Shown: piece by piece, positions 48,418 through 59,429 of the stretch
Layout of the letters: each line of letters opens with the position of its first letter
How positions within the stretch are numbered: the first letter of the stretch is position 1
Assembly (NCBI GenBank): GCA_007922225.1
Contig: ML679956.1
Coordinates: 20,028,689 to 20,092,688, forward strand
DNA: 64,000 bases
Direction: 5' to 3'
Source of the DNA: Emydura subglobosa
Taxonomy: Eukaryota > Chordata > Testudines > Chelidae
Translations under genes and position numbers: made by a program
Notes under the pieces: generated by a model
The model's input: the letters and a program-made list of their open reading frames with translations, nothing else
Told to the model about the DNA's origin: nothing
Databases searched by the model: none

Positions 48418-49195
48418 AAGGTGGGTGAGGTAATATCTTTTTATTGGATCAACTTCCACTGGTGAGAGAGACAAGCTTTCAAGCTTACACAGAGCTCTTC
48501 TTCAGGTCTGGGAAACTTACTTGTAAGAGCACTTCTGTAGCCATGTTATGTGGACAGGAGACCAGGTCAATGAGCAGTGGTAGCTGTGTTGGCAGGAGAG
48601 TATTTCTCGCTGACGTAGCACTGTGCACGCAAGTGCTTATGCTGGCAAAATTTATGTTGCTCGGAGGGTGTTTTTTCCATAGCCCTGAGCGACAAAAGTT
48701 TTGCTGACATAAGTGCTAATGTAGACATGGCCATAGAATGTCACAGCTAAATACAAGATGGAACAGATTGCTTAGCAAATTAGTTAACACATATTTCAAG
48801 TGACCATTCAAGATGAAGTGACCTGTTAACACCCCTCTAGTTACAGAGAAGATAGGAAAGGGGGGGGGAGTTGTTAGTGAGTTACAGATGGTTTTAATAA
48901 GCCATACATTCAGTGTCTCTGTTCAGTCCAGGATTTTTAGTGTCTACCAAAGTTATGAATTTAAGCTCCCAGGTTTGTTTTTTGAAAGTGTTGTGCAGTT
49001 TCCTTTGAGGATGAGGACTGATAGGTCAGACATAGAGTGATTGCTTTGTGACAAATGTTCACCACAGGGGATATGGGTTTCTTTCCTTTTATCATTTTCT
49101 CATGTGAGTTCATTGTGGGTGAAGTTGGTCCAATAAAAGCTATTTCTCACTCACTTTGTCTCTCAAATATCCTGGGACTGACACGACTACAACTT
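48418..49195 (-). mobile_element. Penelope-like element 3' end, with inverted tails
   Basis: Minus strand, roughly 49090-48890, aligns with the C-terminal end of a Penelope-type GIY-YIG domain as I remember it: a GEHFSQSDHS-like stretch, then SVLILKGN, then WELKFITL, then LNRDT. Frames are broken. The left tail (48418-48523) reads GGTGGGTGAGGTAATATC on +. The same tail appears in opposite orientation at 49122-49195 (TTGGTCCAATAAAAGCTATT, then ATATCCTGGGACTGACACGA). The body is interrupted by a MITE at 48524-48737. Confidence 0.65.
48524..48737. mobile_element. MITE inserted in the Penelope-like element
   Basis: About 215 bases ending GCGACAAAAGTTTTGCTGAC and then TAATGTAGACATGGCC. Internal GGGTGTTTTTTCCATAGCCC and TGGCAGGAGAGTATTTCTCG correspond to phrases in 50739-51027. 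The flanking Penelope text (GGGAAAC | AATGTCACAGCTAAATACA) is continuous without it. Confidence 0.6.
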
Positions 49196-49478
49196 AGGGT
49201 ATGGCTACACTGCAGCTGTAGACAGACACACACTAGCTCTCTTGGAGCTATCGTGCTAAAAACAGCAGTGTAGTTGGGGGAGCATTGGCTGAAGATTGGG
49301 CTAACCATCTGAGGACAAACCCACCTGGACCCCCGGTGCATACTCAGGCGGCTAGCGCAAGCTGCTGCTCATCCTACTCTCACTACACTACTATTTTTAG
49401 TGTGCTATCTCAAGTGGAGCTAGTGCATGTCTGTCTACCAGTGCTGGGAGCATGGCAGGCAGTCCAGACAGTATCCTA
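49196..49478. mobile_element. Foldback MITE with GGCTACACTGCAGCTG ends
   Basis: It opens GGGTATGGCTACACTGCAGC, then TGTAGACAGAC, and closes GTCTGTCTACCAGTGCTGGG, then AGTCCAGACAGTATCC. Inner arms pair CTAAAAACAGCAGTGTAG with CTACACTACTATTTTTAG, and the outer arms pair as well. TA is found immediately outside both ends. Non-coding. Confidence 0.7.
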
Positions 49479-50487
49479 AGTGAAGGTTCATCTCCCAAGC
49501 TCTTTCCCAAGGGTCACTCATCTGGATCGGTGGTTCAGGTAAGACTCATATCTGATGGCACCCCTGAAAAAAACAAGAATGTTAATGGCTTCTACTCTGG
49601 ACCAGACTCTTACCAGCCCTGCAGAAGTAAAACTTCTCCTTAAAGTTCAGTGATGGGGGCATGATGTTGTTAAAGAGCTGTGGTAGCAATTCTATAGTTC
49701 ATACTTGATGCTGAGGCATTAGCAGCATCAAATGTTCAACCTGAGACTCAGAAATTCTCAGAGTCAAGCTTTTATTTGAGTTTATTCAGTTGCATCTGCA
49801 AACATACTTTATTTAGACTTGTTGTACATCAGTGAAAAACTTTGAAGTTAGATGCACAATTTTGTTGTTGTTGTCCTGAATGAATGGCAGGGAAACATTT
49901 CTGGAGAAATTTATTTTGAATGTCAAGTTTTGAGATAGTTTATTGGGGTAGGTCACATAGTTCTGTTTTCCCAATTGGCCATGCCTAACCCATGTGCTTA
50001 AATAGGTCAGCAGAAGCAACTTTAGCTAATTTTTTCAGAGAAGAAGAGAGGTAAAACTTTATATGCTTCCTCTGAGCCAGTCAGAAAAAACCTGCAGTTC
50101 AATGGTATAATTATATATATCAATATTCTCATTTCTACTTACAGTTAATTGCTTCCCCCGAACTTTGAAGCTAGATTGATGTGTGCTCAAAAATCCACAG
50201 CAGAATTAAATTACCTTTCTGCTTACACTGATCCTGCGGATCTGTGGTGACCTAAATGGTCGCCAGTACAACTTACTTACCCCAGCTGGAACAGTTTTCT
50301 GGGGAACATTCTACCAATCCATGATTACCAGATTGTATGGTAGACCAGCTCTGCACTCATCACTCTGTGTACCAGAAATGGATGAGTGAGTCGTGGTGGG
50401 CATGAAGTTGGCTGCACCAGCTTTGTCTTTTGGTGTGCCCACATTCCAAGTATGCACTGGAGCTGGAGCAGTGTCAGTCCCAGGATA

Positions 50488-50610
50488 TCAGAGGGACAAG
50501 GTGTTTGAAGTAATATATTTTATTGGACCAACTTCTTGCGGTGAAAGACAAGCTTTCAAGCCAAACAAAGAGGAAATTCATAGGTGCTCATCAGGAATGT
50601 TTTATGTTCC
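50488..50610 (-). repeat. Penelope-like tail fragment
   Basis: GACAAGGTGTTTGAAGTAAT, then ATATTTTATTGGACCAACTT, then AAAGACAAGCTTTCAAGC matches the tail at 48418-48490. The rest of the element is absent. Confidence 0.6.
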
Positions 50611-50738
50611 CTTTATGCCATTCTGGTGAAACAAAGGGACTTTAATACCTGCCAAGGATATGGCTCCAGGCCCTGCATTTTAATTATTGGATACTCAACC
50701 AGATAACTTGTTAAAATACAACTTGCCCTGTCTACACT

Positions 50739-51027
50739 CAGGCCTTGTCTACACTAGCATTTATACCAGCAAACTTTTGTTTCTCAGGAGTGTAAAAAAA
50801 CCACACCCCTGAGTGACATAAATTTTGCTGGCATAAACGCTTATGTGGACACCGCTATGTTGGCAGGAGATGCTATCCTGCTGACATAGCTACCACCACT
50901 AATTTAGGTGCTTTTATTATGTTGGCGGGAGAGCTCTCTCCCGTCGATGTAATGCGGCTACACAAGCGCTCTTACAGCTGTGCTGATACAGCTATGCCAC
51001 TACAAGTTTTAGGTGTAGACTAGCCCT
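50739..51027. mobile_element. MITE with CAGGCCTTGTCTACACT ends
   Basis: Left CAGGCCTTGTCTACACTAGC, right GGTGTAGACTAGCCCT: good terminal inverted repeats. The interior has CACACCCCTGAGTGACATAA and AGCTCTCTCCCGTCGATG. A second partial copy of the left end (GCCCTGTCTACACT) sits just outside at 50725-50738, hinting at two elements end to end. No coding. Confidence 0.8.
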
Positions 51028-51924
51028 AAAGTTTTAAAATGTGTGAGATGGAACATGTTAACTAACCCATTTAAAAGAGGGTCTTTTGTCCTAGACTAGA
51101 CAATGGCTGGGATGAATGGGTCAGTTGCCACCTTTCAGAACTATTATTTCAAGCTGTCTGCAGACTCAGGCAGACACCGCTCATTGTTACACTAAGATCA
51201 TGCTTTCAAGGTAGTCTTCACAACCATAAGAGCTAGAAACCTAAACGAAATTAAATTAAAGCTGAGATTCTGACAACTTTGTGTGACTCCAGGAATCAGG
51301 GCCTATGGCTATGTCTACACTTGTGAGTGTACACAGTTACACGTGTGTGTGTACTGCTAGAGTGCATACATGTTGAGTATCTACATGGGGTGGGCATGGG
51401 TGCACATTGTACACAGGCACATACCCACGTCCACACTGCCCCTTTTTTTTATATGTGACGTTAACACTCAAATGTCAGGGACAGTGTTCCAGAGTCCTGT
51501 GCGCCACAGCAGATGCTGTAGCAACCGCCTTGCTGCATGTTACTGGAACTGTATGCTGCCTTCATGCATTTGATGATTGCAGACTGTACTCATCTCTCCC
51601 GTTTGCCAAACAGTGTTGGGGACATGGAATGAGTTCAGGAAGATGGGGTTCTGCTCCTGCTCCTGCTCTTGGGACAAATGTCCTTGTGGTGCAGTATTAG
51701 ATACTGGATAAAACTGGCTCAGAGAGCTGTCAGAGGGCGAAGACAGCTGACCCAAAGGAATAATGAAAATCCAGTCAGGTCCTGTGCAACAGGTGTTTTG
51801 AATGCCAGAATTGCCATGATATACACATGGGTGGGCTGCTACTTCTTGTCCCAGAGAATCAGCATGTTGTGGTGGGACCACATCATCTTGGAAACCTGGG
51901 GTGAGGATGAGGGGCTGTAGAACT

Positions 51925-53000
51925 TCAGAATGAGAAAGCAGACTTTCATCGATTTGTGCAAGGAGCTTGCACTAACCGTCCATACCAGACCACTTGATTT
52001 TGGAAACCTGTATCACTGCAGAAGCAGATGGCTATCACCCTTTGGAAGCTGGCAATACCTGACAGTACTGGTCTCTTGCCAACCAGTTCGAGGTTGGGAA
52101 GTCAGCTGTTGGGGCGGTAGCTGTGCAGGTTTGCCAGGCTATTAATACTGTGATCTGTGGTTGCCATAACCAAAGTCTCTGAAATTATAGTGGGATTTCA
52201 GGGATAGCTTTTTCTGAACAGTGTGTTGGGGGAGGGGGCATTGATGGAACACATGTCCCCATCAAAAGGGGCCAGAAACTACATGAACTACAAAGGTTGT
52301 GATTCACTGGTTCTCTGAAGCTTAGTGAATCACAGGTTGGTTCATGAACACAAATGATGGACACGCAGGAAAGATCCATGATGCCAGAGTGCTCAGGAGA
52401 CTGGGGATGTACCATGGGGGGAAGAAGGGATTTATTCTCCTGAAATGATGTTACTATGTGTGGTGTTTCTGTGCCCACTGTGGCTCGTGAAGCTGTACCC
52501 CCACATCACCAACCCAGAAAAAGAGAATTGTACTACAGACTGAGTAGCTGCAGAACAAACGACCATTGGTGATGCCTCTGAACCCGTCTGGGTGCCAGTG
52601 TGTCCAATGTTGTTTGGATTATTGTGGCATGCTGTGCTTTGCGTACCATATGGGAGGCTAAAGGGAAATACTTCCACAATAAGTAGCACACGACAGATTT
52701 GCTTTCCAAAGTCAGTACAGGCAACCTGACCCCACCCATATGCACACTGTTTCTGGTTCCCAGGAAATCAGATAAATTTGTGATGCTCTGTGCTCGTGCT
52801 TAATGGAACAGTGGGGATCCAGAAGGTTACTTGGGAGTGCGCCACAGTACCCTATTATGACACCATGGTGCTGCTTTACAAGCTCAATAGAGCATTTCCA
52901 CATATTTCAATTGTGAGATACCTTGGTGGGTTTCGATCTCCTGCAGTTGATGTGCTAGCTGAAGGACAACTGGGGAGGACCCTGAAGCTTAACAGCTTTG
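51925..53000 (+). pseudogene. Harbinger transposase (broken DDE nuclease)
   Basis: + strand, in several frames. Visible are FRMRKQTFIDLCKELAL (51925), KQMAITLWKLAIPDS (about 52020-52065), WSLANQFEVGKSAVGAVAVQ (about 52070-52130), and GAIDGTHVPI (52238-52265), which carries the first catalytic Asp. Then come HDARV (about 52378), CPLWLVKLYPHITNPEKE (about 52465-52520) and PYGRLKGK (about 52645). The order is that of HARBI1-like transposases. The positions where the second Asp and the Glu are expected appear replaced. Its role would have been cutting and rejoining the element ends with the help of the Myb-like partner. Confidence 0.8.
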
Positions 53001-53739
53001 ACTGTGGTTTTGTGCTATGGGGACTTTTAACATGCTTTAATGTCAACATTCAGCACTGTTTTTGATTGATGCTAATTGCTTTGTTTTAGGTTGTTTTATG
53101 AGGAGTACTTAAGCACTATTACAGGATTTTGAAAAAGTTCTGTAAGGTTTTGGGAGGGAATTAACACATTCCTTCCTTACACTTCCGTCTGCCACTGTAT
53201 CTCAGAGCTCTTATCAGGTGCTATGCTTGATTTTCTCTCCTGGCATGACTTCTCACATGACTGCCAGTGGTAACTTTGGTGGGGTGGAGGAGTCATTAAA
53301 GCACTCGGTGTTAGGTATTTTCACTGTTGCTTTTGTATCAACAGAGACATAAAGGTGTTTCAGTTCACTTGTCTTTGGGTTTTCGTTGTGGTGCTTTGGA
53401 CAAGCAATAGTTATTTCACAGCGCACATCATTGTCATGAGCACCCCCCATACCCGTTTTAAACATTAGCCAGTTCATGGCTGGGGGTGGGGGAAAGGAGT
53501 TGTGGAACGTATGGAATTGTTAGCATGTCCATGGAACCCGATTTTTACCGAAATCGCAGTCCTGTGCTGTGAATTCTGCTATCTGCTCCCAAACCTCTGG
53601 GAATTATTGCATTGATCAAACTCGGGAAAACAAGGTGCACACACAAGGGAAGTGAACCAGTGACTTTTATTTACACACATACATGGAACATATAGCTAGA
53701 ACAGTTTGTGACAAGAACAAATAAGCAACAACAAAAAAG

Positions 53740-55960
53740 CTACATTCCTGCAGAGTGGGCAAATATTAATTTCTGTCGCAATGTCACCATGCCCTTCCCC
53801 TCCCCCTCGCTTTCAGGGGGGAACACCCATGGAATATTGTGGGTGGTGACAAATGTGGATGTCTCGTGCATGATCCCGTTCCCTCTGCGCACACTCCCAT
53901 TGCCTCTGCTGTCTCTGCATTTGTAGAATGCCTTATCCTGCTTAAGAGCCTGATCCTCCTTTATCCTAACAAAGTCCAGCTGTTCCTGAATCCTTCTGTC
54001 TATGCCAGCAAGCAGTTCTTCCAGAGTCCTTCCAGTGGCTTTCTCTGCTCTCCCTGCAGTGCTGCTCCTGCCCTCCTGGCAGAATAGGTTCCCTCTTGGC
54101 ACTGGAATGTCTTGCCAAGGATAACATTATGTATATATGAAGATACCTAAATCCCCTTCCTCCATGACGCAGCTCTGCTGCCAAAAGCCACAATATTGAT
54201 GCTTTTTAGAATCCCAGGAATGCAGCTGTTACAGCCTCCAGACTTCTTTTGCGGCACATAAAGAAGGAGCTGAGGTTAAAAATCATAAGATAGCTGCAGG
54301 ACTTTTATTAAAATGTTGTAATATTTTGACCCCTTTATATATTGCTGAGTAGGCAGGTTTAGTGAGCTACAAAGTTGGATCCAACACATTTGTCCTGTTC
54401 TTAAACCTTAGGAACCAGCTTCAATTTTTGCTACATCAAAAGTTTGCAGGATTATTCTACAGGATTTGGTCGCAATTTAAGAGGAAATTGATGTACAGTG
54501 TTCAATGTGAGCAGACAGAATTCCCATGGAAGAGGAAAAGGTAACCACAGAAAACATCCACCTACCCCTAACCCCCTGCTTTGCCAGAAGGTGTGGCCCA
54601 TGTCCTGTGAACATGTGAAAGGGACATGGAAACAGAAGTGTATTTTCTTCACTGAGCTTTTGGATTAACTGGTGCAAGCCAGTCACCTCTCTGCTGGTGA
54701 AGAACACGGCATTGTTTGTGCAATCTCTGGAGTGGGTGCTTCACCCACTCCTACTTTTCCTGGCTTTTGCAGAGTGGTTCAGTGCAGGGAGAGGACAGAT
54801 ACAGGGATTGGGAATGGTACAAAGCATTTGAAATGGTCACAGGGATAAGGGAATGCCCTGACTTTCCTCAGACAAATAGACAGTTCCCTTTCTCTTCCCA
54901 GACTGACACCTGAGTCACTAGTCCTCCCCTCCTGCTCCCCCGGCTCCCATTCACAAGGGGAAGGAAACAGGTGGGGAAGGGAGGGGTGGTTGTGCATCTT
55001 TGAGCAGCCATAAGTGTAATAAAACTGTTCTTTCCCCCATCTGGATCCTTTCAGAGCCCACATCTTCCCTTCCATCCGCCTCAGCTGGATCTGCATATCG
55101 CTGTTCAGAGTGCTGGTTGACAAGTTCACAGACAACCCGGAGCGCAGGCACCGCTTGTTAATACTTTCTTGTAGGTTATGCTAAATGCTTTACAGTGGTT
55201 CTTTGATTTATCACTGTGTCTTGCTTGGGGACCCTGTCAGGATGGATTGGGTAGGGTGTGGTGTGGTGTCCAGATTCAGGCATGGATTACTTGAACAAGA
55301 GAGGATATTTCTGAGTTGTGTGGGGGTGTATTGTGACTTACCTGCCTCAGATTCCGGTTCCTGGCACAGATCAGGATCCTCCTCAGGCTCCTCAAGGGAG
55401 TATGCTGGGTAGAAGTGCAGAATCACATTCTCTTCTTCCTCCGTGCCTCCCAGGGCTTCCTCAGAGGTCCCTGCTGCCTCCTCACCTTGCCCCTCATGGG
55501 TGTCCCATTGTATGATGAGACAGGTGTGGGGTTGAGGAGGGGGGCTGTGAGTGACTTCAGTCTCTGTATTCACAGCCTAGGAAAGCATCCAGTCCAGATC
55601 ATCATAGCTAGGGCAAGAGCTAGGTCTCCTCATAGAGCGATTGTTTGAGTCCTTTACTCTCTGATACGGGAGCCTCAGGTGATTCAAGTGCTCCCAGCAC
55701 TGGGACAGAAACTGGTGAATGCTAGCCTTCCCCAGCTGCCCGTGAAATCTCCTGGTACAGGTGAACTTTCCTGCCATCTCGTGCAAAGTTGTGGAGGAAG
55801 GTGTACTCTGACCTAACACTGATCAGCACCCAGGTGTGCTCCAGAGACCATGCGTCCGCTCTTGGAACACGATCCCTAATCACCTGTACTCATCAATAGA
55901 ATTCAGCAGAAAACTGTTCTGAAGTGCTCAGTACAGGTCGTTACTATTGCTGGCTAAAGG
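53740..55960 (-). pseudogene. Harbinger Myb/SANT-like DNA-binding protein (broken)
   Basis: Minus strand. From right to left: RSADAWSLEHTWVLISVRSE (about 55850-55800), a trihelix/Myb-SANT-like segment ending LRLPYQRVKDSNNRSMRRPS, then CPSYDDLDWML (55577 region). An acidic linker follows (EGQGEEAAGTSEEALGGTEE, about 55490-55430). The C-terminal part near 54040-53920 reads RTLEELLAGIDRRIQEQLDF, then VRIKEDQALKQDKAFY, suggestive of a coiled coil. In Harbinger elements this partner escorts the transposase to the nucleus and binds the ends. Introns or decay break the frame. Confidence 0.7.
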
Positions 55961-56258
55961 GACTTTTATTCCTTTGGATAAGTGTCAGGCAGCAAAGGGA
56001 TCAATGCATTGTGGGAATGGCCCTGGAGGACTATCAATACCTGTGACCTGGTATATCCCATTTGCCCCCATCCACACTGCACTGCAGAATAGGTTTGGGG
56101 TCATGCCACAGCATAGGCATGTACATACCCGCACCCTTCATGTGTGCTAGCTTTCATACTTCAGGAACATGCTTCAGGGCTTCAGATGTGGACAGTAAGT
56201 GGGTTATGGCACAAGACCACACTTATAACCTTGTATACTTGCAAGTGTAGATGCATTC

Positions 56259-57265
56259 TGCTTTGTCTGGACCTCCCTGAAACTACTTTTAACTCATTTT
56301 TAAAATTAACTGGATAACTCAAGGTGACATTGTTCCTTTCAGATATGTAGCTTACTACATATGCACAGCAACTTCTTAACAGTTCTCTTTTACCTTACTT
56401 ATAAAGACACATTCTAAAAAGTGCTTAATCACTGAATAGGCTTAGACACCAGGCAGTATATTCTGTTGTTCGAAGGTTCTATAGAGCTTTCTCAGGTAAG
56501 CACTGTACATTTTAAAAATATTCTCGTCACATATTGCATGTTGATTATAATGGCTTTTTTGGACTCATTACATTATGCTGGGTAAATAAGAGGTGTTTTG
56601 AAAAATTGCCTAAATGGGCATAGCAGTACTTGCATAATACAATGCAGCCCTCATGATTAACCATGAGAATTATTTTTCAGTCCCTAATCACGCCTTTACA
56701 TAATCAATTTTTTGAAATATCTATGTATGTAATAGACTGTAATGGCCTTTTTGGACTCTCATGCACTGTGAGGAAATATTTGCTTCAGGGCCCAATTCTG
56801 TAGAAATTAATAAAGTCCCCCTTAGCCATTTCTGAGTCTGGCAAACATCCTGCTTTTATTTACTAGGAGTTATTAAAAAGACCCACCGTCATTAAAAAAC
56901 AGTTATAACATTTGGTCTGGTTTTTCAAAATTTATTCACATATGAACAATGCTATTGGGAATTTATGTAATCTTCATTACACTTGCTAACCTTTTGTTCC
57001 AGACTCTATCTTAAAGACTAAGCTTGAAAATAGCTTTTTATTATTGTGGTGTTTTCTCCAGAGTTTACATATGCTCCATTCTTGGTTGAACTTTTGAAAT
57101 TATGAAACTTTCAAAGTTAGGATTTTAACTTTACTGGTATATTTACAGAAAGCGTAACATTTCTCTCTGACTTTGTTTTAGGAAGATATGTGTTTAATAA
57201 TATTATTACCTCTGCCTCTCCTCATTTAAGTCTCCTGAAATATCACTTTTTCCACAGTGCCTACC
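56259..57265. other. Intron sequence without assigned features
   Basis: AT-rich. TATAATGGCTTTTTTGGACT (56548) and TGTAATGGCCTTTTTGGACT (56738) are near copies about 190 bases apart. Nothing else is recognised. Confidence 0.4.
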
Positions 57266-57277
57266 AAAAAAAAAAAA
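57266..57277. repeat. Poly(A) run
   Basis: Twelve consecutive A. Confidence 0.8.
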
Positions 57278-57829
57278 GTCACTTATTTTCACGACTTTAA
57301 ACTTGAGCTCTTTCAATTTTAAGTAATTAGAAAACCACCATGATGTATGTGTGTGGACCTTAAACTAAGCAGCCACATTCTATTCTATTCATATGTATGT
57401 ATACTGCCTTCATCACTGTAGTATCTGAGCACCTTTCAGTAGTGCATTAAATGACATGACAAACATCCTGGGTGGTTCATTTTCTCTCTCATCTGCTCCC
57501 CAGTGGGAAAGTTGTGTTTGCAGTATAAGGTTTGTTTTAATAAATTTTGAGGGGTTTTTGGATCTGCTCTGGGAATGAATCAGGACTGACTAGTGAAGGA
57601 GGCTGTTGTCTGTAGGACCCCTGCCTCGTTAGTTGCAGAAGTTGGAAGATGTGTAGTGAAAGAGGCAGGGAATTGCAGGAAGAGAAAGGAGGGTCTCACA
57701 GTTAAGGCAGTTGAATGTTGCCCTAGAGAATTGGACTCTGTTGCTGTCTGTGCTAGAGTTCCTATATGAGGTTAATCAAGTTACTTACACCAAATTTCTC
57801 ACACACAGTCACAAATTGTGTTTCTTTCA

Positions 57830-58165
57830 CTTTCAGGGTGCCCAACTTGATGGCCTGCTGTCTGATTTGCAGAAGTGCTGAGTACTCTCAGCTGCAAGTG
57901 AAGTCAATGGGAGCTGCATATATTTATTGCTACATAATGCTAAGTACTCTGAAAAATCAGGTCCTTGGCATCTCATTTGAGCACCCAAAATTAATGGGTA
58001 CTTTTAACCTTAATCTCTCTGTGCTTCAGCTTCCTACCTGTGAATTAGGGATAATACTCCCTCATCTCACAGGGGTGTTGTGCATTAATGTAATATTTGT
58101 GAAGCACTCAGTTACTAGAGTGAATAGTGCCATTGACAAGCCCATGAGGAAATTAATAATTCTGT
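57830..58165 (+). repeat. MITE fragment joined to a MIR-like SINE 3' half
   Basis: 57830-57990 (GGTGCCCAACTTGATGGCCT, then AAGTCAATGGGAGCTGC, then AAAATCAGGTCCTTGGCATC) resembles the element at 28645-28806. It runs straight into AACCTTAATCTCTCTGTGCT, then TCAGCTTCCTACCTGTGAAT, then TTTGTGAAGCACTCAGTTAC, which is MIR-like in sense. The join may be one composite family. Confidence 0.5.
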
Positions 58166-58937
58166 CTTCTGAGCAGGGTTTGAATAGTGTGCAGTAAATA
58201 AGGACCAGGGCCACGCGTTGAACCATGAGGAAAAAACAAAATATTGAACAGTTGCTCATTAAGTGAGCATTGTCAATTCTGTGCACCGGATGAGGCAGGG
58301 TGCTGACGAGAATGATAGCATGTGATCATGTCATTAAAGAATATATCATAATACATACACATAAGGGAGGCAAATTCAGGTTGCACAGGCAACCTTAATT
58401 TTGACATTTCCTAACTATTGAACACTTGACTTTGCAACCATAATACTGTTCTTTTAATGTAGTTTTTGTGTATGTAAATATATATGCAAACACATGTACA
58501 CAGGTTTATTCTAGTTTTACAATACACTTTGTTTTAGTGTGCTTGATTAGCACTATCATTGTGTCTTAAGAAATTCATTTTTAGATTTCTGCCCAGTTTT
58601 AAATAATTACTTTCTAAAAAATAGTCTTGAGCAAATGCTGCAGATGGTGGTTATAATTACTAGATATTTTTTCTCCTGAATAATTTTGTTTAATTGAGGT
58701 AAAAAGTGTTTCTATATGAGATGTATGAAAAGCAGCACATTACAGTATTACACTGTTTCATTGATAAGATCAGAAGTGGTAGATCACTAAGAAAGGTTGC
58801 ACTTGTAATGTTGAATTTCAGTTCACTGGGTAATTATTCAGCATAATTACTGAGGCAACACTAAATAAATTAGCTGTAAGAGGATGAACCATGCATGATA
58901 ACACATCTAGAACATGAATTTTAAGCATCTGATATCA

Positions 58938-59424
58938 AGGGCTGGATTTACACCTTATGCACCCCTAGGTACAACATCTTCAGCACCCCTGCACCTGCAC
59001 CTGACCTTTGTGTTTTTGGAAGGAGGTGGGGAGTGCACATGCCTGCACACGCAATGGGTGATAGAGGAGCTGGGGCGACTGACTTGGTTGGACTAGATGA
59101 TCTCTTAAAGTCTCTTTCAACCCTAATCTTCTATGATTCTTTGGGCAGGGAGAATATGCTCACTCATGGGCTCCGACATCCTGTGTAGCCTGAGGGCGGG
59201 ACCTTGTGGGAAAAAGAGGAGCAGAGCAGCAGGATTCTGGGAGAGAGGAGGAGGAGCAGGAGATGGGGCCAGAGTTCCGGTGCTCATGCAGGGCCCCCAA
59301 ATTGGCTGGGGTCCCTGGGCATGGGGCCCGTTGGCCTGTGCGTAATCCGCCACTGTTTAGATATCCCTAGAATACCGGTGCCCCAAGGCACATGCTTATG
59401 GTGCCTAATTGGAAATCCAGCCCT
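58938..59424. mobile_element. DNA transposon with AGGGCTGGATTT ends, split by CR1
   Basis: Left AGGGCTGGATTTACACC (58938), right AAATCCAGCCCT (59413-59424). Flanks TGATATCA and GCTTATCA could be a worn 8-base target duplication, as in hAT elements. A CR1 tail lies inside at 59083-59142, so this element inserted first. Confidence 0.55.
59083..59142 (+). mobile_element. CR1 LINE 3' terminus, short fragment
   Basis: GTTGGACTAGATGATCTCTT, then AAAGTCTCTTTCAACCCTAA, then TCTTCTATGATTCT is the sense 3' end of CR1. About 60 bases are recognised; a longer upstream part is not clear. Confidence 0.8.
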
Positions 59425-59429
59425 GCTTA

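Larger units (their letters stand above)
51305..56258. mobile_element. PIF/Harbinger DNA transposon, nearly full length but decayed
   Basis: Terminal inverted repeats: ATGTCTACACTTGTGAGTGT at 51311 against the reverse of TGTATACTTGCAAGTGTAGA at 56232-56251. About 4.95 kb. It has two gene remains facing each other: a DDE transposase on + (about 51925-53000) and a Myb/SANT-like protein on - (about 55960-53740). This two-gene, convergent plan is standard for Harbinger elements. A clear 3-base target duplication was not seen. Frameshifts show it is inactive. Confidence 0.85.
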
